From the NCBI GenBank assembly GCA_037975125.1, contig JAJQOW010000014.1, forward strand, positions 18,843,685 to 18,907,684: 64,000 nucleotides of DNA, given 5' to 3'. The position numbers and the translations under genes are program-made. The notes beneath the pieces are model-generated. The model worked only from the letters and a program-made list of their open reading frames with translations, did no database searches and had not been told where the DNA came from. Below, piece by piece: positions 53,006-63,470 of this stretch (within the stretch, counting starts at the first letter, position 1; every line of letters begins with the position of its first letter). The DNA comes from Latrodectus hesperus (lineage: Eukaryota > Arthropoda > Arachnida > Araneae > Theridiidae).

Positions 53006-55222
53006 CCATACTGCTTTTAGAATTTTTTAGAAATTTTTGATTTTATGAAGTTGGTGTAGCAATGGGAGTAAAAACGATAACAAATCAATGAAACACAAAC
53101 AATATATAAACATATTTTTTTAAGATATTGTTTTTATAACACTACTTAATTATAAAAAAATTTTTGCTTCTATCATTAGTTAAAATTTTAATGTTTGTAA
53201 CTAATACACTGAATTTTTATCTATACAGAATTTACCAAAATACTTGAGAAGAATTTTGAAACGTAAACAAACTAATTAAACTTACCTATACTATTTTATT
53301 TCAATATATGTATGAAATAATTAGTTCCTTAATATTATGACAAATAAATTTGTAATTTTTTTTTACCTTAGTTTAATTAGTATGTTATTTAATTCATTTT
53401 AAATACACTAAATTAATTTTTAGTAGAAACTTAATGAAGTTTCAAAAAGCAGTTTCAAAGTTATTTATGTCTGTGCATCTAATTATTATTAGAAAATCTT
53501 ATTATTTTGATAATATACTTAAAATTACAATTTTATAATTGATAACCATTACATAGCTTAATAAATATTAAATCCTAAAGGATTGAATAAATATTGGATC
53601 CTATAGAAGTTTAATGCTTTATGGATAGTATTAGATCCCTTACTAAAAAAAAATAACTTATGAAATTGATAGAAAGTATTATTTTTTTATACAAATTAAG
53701 CTTTATAATAATCAATTTATATTTTTGTATGGTATGAGGGCTTTCTTTTGTTTGTGTTTATAATTTTCTTTCAGAAATATGTGATTTAAGAGGCACAGCT
53801 TTGTATGAAAACATTGCTTCAATTTTGTTAAATTTACATGATTATACTGGGAATTATTTGAATTTACATGATTGTACTTTAGAGAACCTAGCACCGAACT
53901 ATAATTATATTGTAGCATTTTCAATTTTTAAATAATATCTGATATTTTAATGAATTATTTTTTACAGATCAGTGATTCAAGGTTAATCTAGTTAATCTAA
54001 ATCAAATTTTTAGGGCTGAAAAACAAAAATCCTATGTTCCAGCCCTGTTAAAAATTAATATTTGAAAATATTAAAATTGGTGAAATTACATGGTTAAGAA
54101 ATTGTATGTTTGAGATCACATTTTTTGACAGTTTAACTATTGGATGTTTGAAACCTAAAATAAAATTAAGGTTTATAGATTATTAAAATATTACTAATCA
54201 ATAATATAACTTTATGATGTAACGAAAATATTAAAACATTAGAAGTAATAAACTTCTTTTTCTTTTCATCATAAAATTATCTATAAAACTTTTTATTTTC
54301 ATAATAAAATTATCCAAAACTTATTCATTTTCTAAACATATCCCTATGCTTTTTTCAGCACTAGTTGTAAAAAAGAACTGAAAATCAGAGAACTTCACTT
54401 TACATTATTTAATTGCCACACATCTAGAATATATAACCAGCTGTGAAAGAATTTACAGTGAATTTAGAAAATATCCATAAGAAATTCCTGTAAAGTAAGT
54501 TAGCTATGGTGAAATTATTAAATAATCAATTTATGAGACCAGTAAGTAATTTTTTTAAATAAAGTTACATTTATGAGAATATAACTAATCCAATAAAAAT
54601 TAGAAAAATGCATTTGCATAAATAATTTAAGATTTTTTTGATTGTGTTGTCTAAATTTCCAGGTAAATAATATTTCCAAATAATTTTTAACTTAAAATAC
54701 TTAAAATCTATTTTTTATTTCTCTTGAAAATCATAAGTATAACAAAATTTTAATTTCTAATTTTCTGTTTTTGTGTTTACAATCTTTATGATTTTGAAAT
54801 CTTTTTGCTATTTTATTACTTTTAAATTTGATGAAGAATTTTGATATTTTGTAACAGTGAAATAGGCATAAATTGAAGAATTATTGGGAAAAGTTTATTG
54901 CTGTTATTTATTAAATACCTGACAAAATATTTTTTCTTTAAAATTCTTCCATTGTTACAAATTTTAATAAAGAAATGATGGAAATTTAAAAGATTGTTCT
55001 GAAGCATATTTAGTGCTAAAAATTATTGGAAAATCAAATTATGTGTATGATAATATATGTTATTTATTTTATTTAATTAGCAATAAATAATTCATGCTTA
55101 ATATACATTAAAATTGATTTTATGCCTTTTATTTCATTCAAGTTAAGCACTTAATACAAAACAGTATTTATTTTTTAAATATATTTTTAAAATAATGTAC
55201 ATCTCACAAGCATCCTACTAGT

Positions 55223-55297
<75 letters not shown>

Positions 55298-56324
55298 ACT
55301 TTTTAATGGTTACATGCTTTAACTTTAAAGATTCACACATTTTCAGTTTGTTAAATAATATCTGTAATATTTTATATTTAATTTTCTTCAATTTATATAT
55401 TAAATTCAAAATTGTAGAATGTTTCTTTTTACTAAAATTGATATTAAAAAATAAAAAAAACTATAGAGCAATGTTTTTTAATGTTATGTTAAAATAACAT
55501 TAATGAAAAGATGAACGTTACATAAATTAGATACTTGCAATACAATTAGATATAAATAATCACTTTATTTACATGACTACAACTCAATTGCAATTTATAT
55601 TTATTGATATATAAGGTTCATAGTTATTTGATTGTTAAGTATTTTATATTTTCTTAATTTTATATCCAATATAAAAATAATTAATACAAATGTCAAGCTT
55701 GTACATTTTTAAATTGCCTAAGAAAATCTGATAAGGTTTTCTCAAATTGCATTAAAGTTACTTTAACTTAAGGAAATTCATTAGTGATATGTTTAAAATG
55801 TATAATCTGTTATTACCTTCATAACTAAATATAAAATATTATTATCTATTATAATATTATTGATGTACTTTCAAATCCCAAAACACTAGTTTTTTAAATA
55901 AATGCAAATATATACATATTATTCATTATTTTTCTCTTATTTCTATCCAAAAACAATTTTTCCAATATGATCTTGTTAGTTTTGTTTCAAATAATCATAA
56001 TGCTCAGTATTTGCCAAAATAGAATTATGCTGAGATAGATTGCGAGTAATGAAAATTGTCAATGATAAAAAAAATTTAATTAATGGTTAATTTGGCATAT
56101 TTACTCTACATTTCATAAACCAAAAATATTAAATAGTCATCTAAGAGAAAAAATTTTCAAATATATCTATATTAATGTAAAAGTATTATATTTGCATAAT
56201 ATATCATAGTTACAAAATTAATTCTTATTTAATGAATGGATATAAGAATGATTTCAAATTTTGAAATGTTTTGCTAACATACCTTCGCTAAGTTAAATTA
56301 AAATAAATGTCAGAAATAATCAAA
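53006..56324. other. AT-rich DNA with a (TA)n array
   Basis: Contains a (TA)n array at 55228-55281 directly followed by a T-run. No coding region or mobile element is recognised; the frames of 60-70 codons are of chance length. Confidence 0.5.
55228..55298. repeat. (TA)n microsatellite plus poly-T
   Basis: About 54 bp of TA dinucleotides pass into about 17 T residues. Confidence 0.95.
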
Positions 56325-57734
56325 TACACTACTGGCCATTAAAATTGCTACACCAAGAAGGAATGCAAATAACAGAACGATATTTATTGGACATGTACAC
56401 TATAGTGGAAAGAACAAGTGATTAGATTTACAGGAAATTAGGATGTATAGATCTTGAGAAATCAGTACACAGAGCAGCCACCTCTGGCTGCAATAACAGC
56501 ATTTATCCGCCTAGGCATGGAGTCAAACAGAGATTGTATGGCATGTACGGGGATCTCAATTCATGCAGCTTCAACATTATGCCACAGTTCATCGACAGTA
56601 GTGGATGGGGAGTGATGGCGTGCCAATCGCTCGGCAACCATTGACCACACGTTCTCAATTGGTGACAGATCAGGAGAACGTGCTGGCCATAAACAGTTGA
56701 ACCTGTTCTGTATCAAGGAAGCTCAGAACAGTACGGGCAACATGCGGTCGTGCATTATCCTGTTGAAACAAAGCATTAAGGAGGCATCAAAGATAGGGCA
56801 GAGCCACGGGCCTTAAAACATCGGAAATGTAACGGTTGCTGTTCAAAGTGCCGGTAATGCGAACAAGAGGTGATCGAGACGTGTATCCAATGACACCCCA
56901 TACCATCACTCCAGCAGATGGGCTAGTATGGCAATGTCCAATGCAAGCTGGCAATGCGCGTTCTCCACGATGCCCCCAAACACGGATGCGGCCATCATGG
57001 TCCTGTATACAGAACCGAGATTCATCTGTAAAGATGACGTGATGCCATTCCCGCGTCCAGGTTCGTCGCTGATCACGCCATTGAAGGCACTCCTGTCTGT
57101 GACGCAGCATCAAGGGTAGCCAAAGCCATGGTCGCCGTGCAGACAATCAATGCTGCTACAAACGTCGTCAAACTGTTCGAGTAGAAACTTTTTGTCTTGC
57201 AAATGACTCCATTTCTCGACTCAGGGTTCGTGACGTGGCTGTACGATCCCTTGTGACCATGCGGATAAGATGTCTGTCTTCTCTGCTGTTAGTGAAGGGG
57301 GGTTGCTGAGATCCTGCATGACGTTCTGTATGATTGTCCTGAACCCATCGATTCCATATTCTGCTAACAATCATGGGGTTTCGACCGACGCGAGCAGCAA
57401 TATTGCAGTACAATAAACCACAATCCTGGTAGGCTATAATCCTTCCTCGATCAAAGTTGGACACGTGCTGATAGGCATTTCTTCTTCTTACATGAGGCAT
57501 TACAACAACTTTCTTTGCCGAAAACAACATTGAAACGGAAATTGAGTATGAGAAAAATGCTGTCAAATCTCTGGTTTTATACACATTGTAGATGTCGCTA
57601 CTGTCGCCTGCTTTGTATGAATGCGCTGAAAATCTAATCATTTGCATATCACAGCAAGTTCTGCCTGTCATGCAAATTTCACGTGTGTGGTGTGCCGCTT
57701 TCCCGTTGTAGCAATTTTAATAGCCAGTAGTGTA
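56325..57734 (-). mobile_element. Tc1-like DNA transposon, complete ends, inactive
   Basis: The element is 56327-57732 (1,406 bp). Its termini are inverted repeats, CACTACTGGCCATTAAAATT on the left and CACTACTGGCTATTAAAATT on the right (reverse complement), about 26 bp with one mismatch. TA dinucleotides flank it on both sides (56325-56326, 57733-57734), the target duplication of the Tc1/mariner superfamily. A transposase of the expected length lies on the minus strand but is broken. Intact ends mean it might still be moved by a transposase made elsewhere. Confidence 0.95.
56462..57500 (-). pseudogene. Tc1-like transposase, inactivated
   Basis: The ATG at 57500 starts MPHVRRRNAYQHVSNFDRGR, followed by two helix-turn-helix blocks (IAARVGRNPMIVSRIWNRW; then RTATSRTLSRE) typical of paired-like Tc1 DNA-binding domains. 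The catalytic domain has the first Asp in VIFTDESRF, a GGRVxVW-like segment (DGRIRVWGHRGE), MVWGVIGYTSRSPL, the second Asp in QQDNARPHVA, and Glu in WPARSPDLSPIENVWS, the DD34E layout. It ends ..IAARGGCSVY at a TGA (56462-56464). Inactivating changes: in-frame TGA, TAG and TGA between residues about 110 and 117 (57147-57170), a TGA before the second Asp (about 56784) and a frame change between second Asp and Glu (about 56690). About 345 codons, normal for the family. Confidence 0.9.
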
Positions 57735-59855
57735 TATTTTTCTATAACTATGAGCATTTAATTTCAATATTGTGGTAAATTATACTTCTCTGATACTGAT
57801 TTTGTCTGATACTGATTTTTATTAACACTGCATTTTCTGGCATTTCACGTTTTCAAAATTTTTAGATCAGTTTTCTTAAATTCAATTTTAGAATTTAAAT
57901 AAGTTTTCTTGTTTTTGCTCAATTTTGGATATGATTCCTTGAAATTAAAATTTTAATCCAAATATGAGTGAATATTTTTCACGAGAACATAAATAGTTTT
58001 CATTGAATATTGTGTAAGTTCATTGCTATTTGTTAAATAGCAAATGATTTTGAAATATACAGAAAGAATAGTGCCTGTGAAATTCTATTTGAATTCAACA
58101 ATAATACAATTAATTGTCAGCTTAAAATATTAGCTTTAATTGAAGCTAACAATCATAATGATCTATGCAACTTTTAAAAAAATCATCAAAAGGTCACCGA
58201 GAAGAATAATACAAAATGTATACTTTAATTATTTTTTAATAATAAGGGTAGAAAGAAAAATACATTTCTAATTATTAATGTTCAGAAAAAAATACATTGT
58301 ACACAGAAAGCACTTTACCATGCTTTCTGTATTCATTTAGTGTTTTCATTATATATATAATTTATGCTATCATATTTGATTTCAAACTGAAACCAGTGCC
58401 TTTTAAAGACAGTGAATCACAATTTTTAATGTAATAAATTGTGAAGTGTTTTTGCATTCCATTTGTAAATAAAGTATAAGACATCTTAAATCTAGTTGAG
58501 TTGTAATTTTAACTTTTGAGTTTCACAATTTACTTCGAATAATCCATTTAAATATTTAATGTGAGATAAATAAAAATAATAATTTTCATTTGAATTCATT
58601 TTAATATTTGTTTAAAACACATGTTATTTGTCAAAAATTTAGTTTCTTATATCATAATTATTCAAAATACAATATCTATTAATATATTAAGATCTTTTTC
58701 TTATCTATATGTTCTCGTATCAATAAATTAAAATGCTGTGCAAAAAGCAAAATTATACTTATTATTCTTATATTACCTTTGAGTAAGGGTCCCTTTCTCA
58801 AAGAAAAAGTAAAGAAATGACTTTTCCCATTTTTATGAAAATGTTATTGAATTAAGATGACAATTCACTTGATGGTTTTCCAAATAAATTTTAAAATGCA
58901 ACAATCCATCAAAATTAAATCAATAATTTGAAAACAAATTATTATTTGAGCAATAATGTGTTGTTAATTGACTGAGTTATGACGCCAGTTTGGAATTTTT
59001 TTCACTGTAATGTTATTAGATAATATTATATCAATATCATTGAAGGCACTATTTTTGTTATAAAATTTCTTTTTTATACACCTGGAAATATAGAACAAAA
59101 AATATTGATTTTAAAACCTAATTTATGTAAGTCTTAATTCTTTAAAATTGCTACACCATGAAAATCTAATGTAAAAATATCAAATTTGCATTGCTAAACT
59201 CTCAAGATCAAAAAATAATTAATATTTTCACAAACAGGCACAAATTTAGTTGGGGAATGACATTTAATTATATGAAAAAACTAAGACTACATACAGTGTC
59301 ACATGGATTGCACATAATTAAACACATTTAAGTTAATGGTTAAAATTTTTTGCATATTAGTGTGGGAACAATGTCATTTAGCATTCATTATCATTAAATC
59401 TATCTAGTAAGGAAAAAGATATAATGCTGTATGAAGATAGCAGAATTTGATATAAATAAATATGATTTTTATGTGATTTCTCAAAGTGAGATAGTCTCGT
59501 ATTTGGAAATTATTAAGTTCTACATAATACTTATATCATGAAGAACACAAGAATTTTTTTCCTTTTTTGTATCAAAAATACAAAATGTGATAAGGCTGCT
59601 GAGAATGATCATGAAGTCACAAGATAAAGTAAATTCAGAATTTTATAATACTCTCCAGAGCTATTATTATAACTCAGTGCCAAATCATTGATCATGTCCT
59701 ACTAATAGCTTCATGGGCATTTTTGATTGATTGCATTAATTTCCCAATTGATTCATTTTAATTCCTCATTATGTTGAAATTATTTCAGATTTGAGAAGTA
59801 AATTTAATGAATACTTCTTAGATTTCAAAAATAATTTAATTTATGCTCAATTTCT
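57735..59855. other. AT-rich DNA with no recognisable gene
   Basis: Nothing beyond short A/T runs and the sequence adjacent to the SINE that follows. No open frame exceeds chance length. Confidence 0.5.
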
Positions 59856-60165
59856 TATATTTTCTTATATCCCGAGCAAGAGCTGAGTGGTTAGCGTTTC
59901 CGACTCCTATACTGTGGTGTCCATGTTCAAATCCCAGTTTGGGCTTGGGTGTTTCTCTGCCCTTTCTTCTGAAATGATGTATATATGTGGCCCATCCTTT
60001 AAAAGGGTTTATGGTGATATAGCAGAGGTATTGCTACTCACCTCCGTGATTTGGTTCACTGGTGCCCACTGGGTGACAATAAAAGAGTAGCAGTTTATGA
60101 TCTTGTTTTGACGAAGGGTTAGTCACCCAGTGCCTACTGTTGTTAAAAAATATATTTCCTTATAT
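59856..60165 (+). mobile_element. tRNA-derived SINE with 15-bp target duplication
   Basis: The SINE runs 59871-60150 (280 bp). It begins CCCGAGCAAG with a box A-like AGCTGAGTGGTTAGCG (59881-59896) and has box B GTTCAAATCC (59935-59944) at tRNA spacing. The body includes TTGGGCTTGGGTGTTTCTCT, and the copy ends TACTGTTGTTAAAAAA. Flanks TATATTTTCTTATAT (59856-59870) and TATATTTCCTTATAT (60151-60165) form a 15-bp target duplication with a single mismatch, the mark of LINE-dependent insertion. The 67-codon frame inside it is not a gene. This copy is full-length and comparatively young. Confidence 0.85.
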
Positions 60166-60255
60166 CTTTTGATAGGCTGAAAAGCCCTCTATTTGTGTTA
60201 TGAAGAATTTTGATTTTCAGAAATAAATGCTGCAATAAAACTTCTTCTTTCTTCT

Positions 60256-62115
60256 TCACAAGCTCAACAGCCTATTGCAAGCCAAGGCTGACTCACTGAT
60301 CTTCTTCCAGCTGACTCTATTAGCCGCAACAGCCCTCCATCGGTTGACTCCCATTATTTTGAGGTCTTTTTCAACATCATCCAGCCACCGCGTGGGTGGA
60401 CGTCCTCTACGACGAATCCCTTCGATTTTTGAGAATGTCACTCTTTTGGTGGGAAAAGCATCGGTGCATCTGTATAGGTGGCCTAACCACCTTATTCGTG
60501 ATGCCTTTATAGTTCTTACAATAACGGTCCCACCGTATTTGCTATATTTTCTATTGATTTCATGATTGAATAAAATCCTCCACTCATTATTCACTTGGAT
60601 GGGTCCAAAAATCTTCCTCAAAATATTTCTTTCAAAGATCAATAGCTTTTCCTCCTCTATCTTAATGAGGGTCCAGTATTCACTACCATACAGAACAATT
60701 GGCCTGATTAGAGTTTTATATAGGTTCAATTTTGTATTTATCGAAATTAACCCAGATTTGAATTGGCTTCTGAGGCCATAAAAGCATCTATTAGCAAGAA
60801 AGATTCTATTATTAATTTCGATTTTTAAATCATTGTTACATGAGATCAAAGTTCCTAAGTAACTAAACTGTTTTACTGAATCAAAAATATAATCACCTAT
60901 CCTCAAAGGTGTTGGGTCAAAAGTTTTATTTGTTGCAATCAGAAATTTTGTTTTGTGTGCATTAATAATAAGTCCCATTTCCTTTGCCGCATTCTCAAGC
61001 GCTACAAAAGCCTCAGTGATAGATCTCTTTGGTCTTCCTATGATATCAATGTCATCGGCAAAGGCAAGAAGTTGAATTGTTCTATGTAGGATAGTACCAC
61101 CAGTCTTTATACCAGAGTCTCTGATAGCCTTCTCCAAAGCAATGTTAAACAATAGACAGGACAGGGAATCTCCCTGTCTAAGGCCTTTTTCAGTAAAGAA
61201 AGGTTCCGAGAGACTTGACAAGATTTTTACTCTACAGGAGACTCTTTTTAGAGTCATCCTGGTAAGGCTAACCAGCTTCATTGGGATGTCAAATTCTAGC
61301 ATTGCTTCTAATAATTTGTCGCGAAAAACACTATCATAGGCAGCTTTAAAATCAATAAAAAGATGGTACGTATCAATATTATATTCCTTGGTTTTTTCCA
61401 GGATCTGCCTTATAGTGTGTAGTTGGTCGGTCGTTGTTCTTCCCCTCTGAAATCCGCACTGGTAATTTCCAATAATATTGGAAGTGTAGTATGTTAGCCG
61501 ATTGAATAGAATAAGGGAGAAGATTTTGTAAGCCGTGTTAAGCAAGGATATTCCTCTATAGTTGTTGCATTCCAATTTGTCACCTTTTTTGTGAATAGGA
61601 CAGACAGAAGCTTCTTCCCTCTCAGTGGGCATTTTTTCCTGTGACCAGATGCAACAGATCAAATCATGAATTGCTTTGTTTAGACTCCTTTCATTGGTTT
61701 TGAGTAGTTCGGCTTTAATACCATCGGGTCCAGCCGACCTATTGTTATTTAGCTTTTTCATAGCTGCTTCAACTTCATGTATAGATGGTATATTATGTTC
61801 CAAGTCCTCATCATTAGAGGACAAGGATGGCAGCACAGCAAGAGTGGTCAGGTCTTCCACTTTATCTTTACCCGTCAAAAGTTCCATAAAATATTCACAC
61901 CAATGAGCCAAAACTTCATCTGGCTCACAGGTGAGACCTCCATTTTTCTTTTTACAGGTAGTAGTAATGGGATTGTAATTAGCCCTCACATTATTTACAA
62001 GTTGATAAAACTTTCTAGCCTCCTTCTGAGACTTCAAGTGTTTAATGTCTCTATAGAGATCTTCTAAATATTCCCTCTTTTTCTTTTTATGGGTTCTTTT
62101 TTCCTCTCTCCTCAA
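60256..62115 (-). CDS. Reverse transcriptase part of the RTE-like element (open frame, 619 aa)
   Basis: This long frame carries all RT core blocks in order: a basic coiled N-terminus (MRREEKRTHKKKKREY), NNRSAGPDGIKAELL, PIHKKGDKLECNNYRGISLL, QCGFQRGRTTTDQL, LFIDFKAAYDSV with the first catalytic Asp, GLRQGDSLSCLLFNIALE, and LLAFADDIDIIG, the FADD active site (61051-61062). The thumb region follows with FSYLGTLI. The C-terminus has LYGSEYWTL, RWLGHLYR, GRPPTRWLDDVEKDL and WKKISESALACNR, typical of RTE-type elements. The Met at 62115 is not the true start: the frame continues upstream through KHYTRNAEERYKEL to a TAG at about 62153, beyond which WFDEECSEITKKKNEAYK belongs to the same protein. RT would copy element RNA at the nicked target; without the upstream endonuclease in frame this copy cannot act alone. 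Confidence 0.9.
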   Translation of the reverse strand: MRREEKRTHKKKKREYLEDLYRDIKHLKSQKEARKFYQLVNNVRANYNPITTTCKKKNGGLTCEPDEVLAHWCEYFMELLTGKDKVEDLTTLAVLPSLSSNDEDLEHNIPSIHEVEAAMKKLNNNRSAGPDGIKAELLKTNERSLNKAIHDLICCIWSQEKMPTEREEASVCPIHKKGDKLECNNYRGISLLNTAYKIFSLILFNRLTYYTSNIIGNYQCGFQRGRTTTDQLHTIRQILEKTKEYNIDTYHLFIDFKAAYDSVFRDKLLEAMLEFDIPMKLVSLTRMTLKRVSCRVKILSSLSEPFFTEKGLRQGDSLSCLLFNIALEKAIRDSGIKTGGTILHRTIQLLAFADDIDIIGRPKRSITEAFVALENAAKEMGLIINAHKTKFLIATNKTFDPTPLRIGDYIFDSVKQFSYLGTLISCNNDLKIEINNRIFLANRCFYGLRSQFKSGLISINTKLNLYKTLIRPIVLYGSEYWTLIKIEEEKLLIFERNILRKIFGPIQVNNEWRILFNHEINRKYSKYGGTVIVRTIKASRIRWLGHLYRCTDAFPTKRVTFSKIEGIRRRGRPPTRWLDDVEKDLKIMGVNRWRAVAANRVSWKKISESALACNRLLSL

Positions 62116-63184
62116 TTCTTTGTATCTCTCCTCCGCATTTCTTGTGTAGTGTTTCTAGATCATGATCTTATATGCCTCGTTCTTCTTCTTCGTTATTTCA
62201 CTACACTCCTCATCAAACCATACGTTTTTATTTTTCTCTAACACTGCAATAGTCTTTCTGGATGCATTGATAATGGCCTGTTTTAAGTTCTGCCACATAG
62301 AATCCACTGTATGGGATCCGATCACTCGTTACAATTGAAGTTTTTATTTCCATATTGTAATTATTCACAATCTTTGTCCTCTTCAGGTGTTCAATATCTA
62401 TCCTCTCATTGTTATTGTCTCTTCTTTTATGATATGACTTGTTAATTTTGTAGCGTAGCTTGGAAACCACCAAAAAGTGGTCCGAATCTACGTTTGCTCC
62501 CCGGTAAGTTCGGGTGTCCATGAGGCAGCTTCTCTGTCTCAGATCGATTAGTAAATGATCTATTTGATTTTGGGTCTGTCCATCTGGAGATCTCCAAGTA
62601 ACTTTGTGTATTCTTTTATGTTTAAATGTAGTACTTCCAATTACCATGTTATTAGAGATGGCGAAATTAAGAAGTCTAAAACCGTTTATACTTGTCTCCT
62701 CATGTAAACTTTCATTTCCCATAAATTTACTCAGACTAGTATCATGTCCTATCTTTGCGTTGAAGTCGCCTATAACCAATTTCACATCATTTGAGCGACA
62801 TTCACTGTATGTCTTTTCAAGAAGATCATAAAACTCATCTTTTTCTTCATCTTTTTTCCTCTGTTGGGGCGTGGGCACAGACAATTGAAATATTGTGGGT
62901 TCTACCCTTAATACGTAAACTACACATTCGTTCATTCACTGGTCTGAAATCAAATACTTTGTCACGAATTCTTTTACTAACTATAAAACCAGTTCCGAAT
63001 TGATGTTTTTTTTATGGCAGCTGTAGTATATGCTGCAATTTCGCTTGTCTATTACACCTTTCCCAGTCCATCGCATTTCCTGGATAGCAAGTACGTCAAG
63101 TTTGTACTCCAAAAATATGTCAGTGAGTTTCCTCAGTGCCCCACTACTAAACAAGGTTCTAACATTCCATGTTCCAAAGGCCAA
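62116..63184 (-). pseudogene. Endonuclease part of the RTE-like element, frameshifted
   Basis: An exonuclease-endonuclease-phosphatase (APE-type) domain reads GTWNVRTLFSSGAL and DVLAIQEMRWTGKG (63100-63184, with the catalytic Glu in QEMRW). There follow, in a shifted frame, FGTGFIVSKRIRDK and ERMCSLRIKGR (about 62870-63010). After another shift come KLVIGDFNAKIG (about 62750-62785, metal/active-site Asp and Asn) and VDSDHFLV (about 62465-62490, catalytic Asp-His). Two of the shifts lie in A-runs (about 63005-63012 and about 62852-62858), a third near 62320. A TAG at about 62153 separates this part from RT. The domain nicks target DNA to prime reverse transcription in this family; here it cannot be made intact. 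Confidence 0.88.
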
Positions 63185-63206
63185 ATCCGAATTCGTGCCA
63201 GGTCGT

Positions 63207-63459
63207 CTAATAATAGCCAGTCCGGGAGTGTTTCTTTGAGTTTTCTGAATCAGGATTTTTACGGGGCAAGGGGATTGGCCCTGCTCCCAACTCCCAACCT
63301 GGAGGACCAGGGTGTTCCACTTTGTCTGGTGCCTCCCCTCCGACCTGTCCGGCTTGGGTGACCCTGCCAGGAGCCGAAGCTCCCGCCGGCATAGCTCTCG
63401 GGATCATTAGCACACACAAACCACACCATCACGATAAGGTGGGAACACCATCGGTGTAG
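63207..63459 (-). other. GC-rich 5' region of the RTE-like element
   Basis: Downstream of the right-hand target duplication the minus strand begins CTACACCGATGGTGTTCCCA and is strikingly GC-rich (for example GGCGGGAGCTTCGGCTCC). A 70-codon frame (63207-63419, starting MCVLMIPRAMPAGASAPG) covers it and ends in TAG; it may be the N-terminus of the polyprotein put out of frame, or an untranslated leader with the internal promoter. RTE and related elements carry their promoter in this position; no motif proves it here. Confidence 0.55.
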
Positions 63460-63470
63460 GCAATAAAACT

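Larger units (their letters stand above)
60232..63470 (-). mobile_element. RTE-like non-LTR retrotransposon, near full length with target duplication
   Basis: The element spans about 60243-63459 on the minus strand (3.2 kb, the usual RTE size). It is bounded by GCAATAAAACT on both sides (60232-60242 and 63460-63470), a 10-11 bp target duplication. At its 3' end (60243-60256) it has a GAA-rich tail. At its 5' end a GC-rich untranslated region (63210-63459) precedes an endonuclease domain and then a reverse transcriptase; there is no RNase H. It resembles the endonuclease-reverse transcriptase elements often mis-annotated as 'craniofacial development protein 2'. Three or four frame changes and one stop inactivate it, but the RT part is still a single open frame of 619 codons, so it is the most recent LINE in the window. 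Confidence 0.88.

Noticed and set aside
59871..59950. tRNA gene at the pol III boxes (also at 13110-13170, 7390-7436 and 51805-51860)
   Set aside because: Boxes A and B are present, but acceptor stems do not pair as in a tRNA and non-tRNA bodies follow; these are SINE heads.
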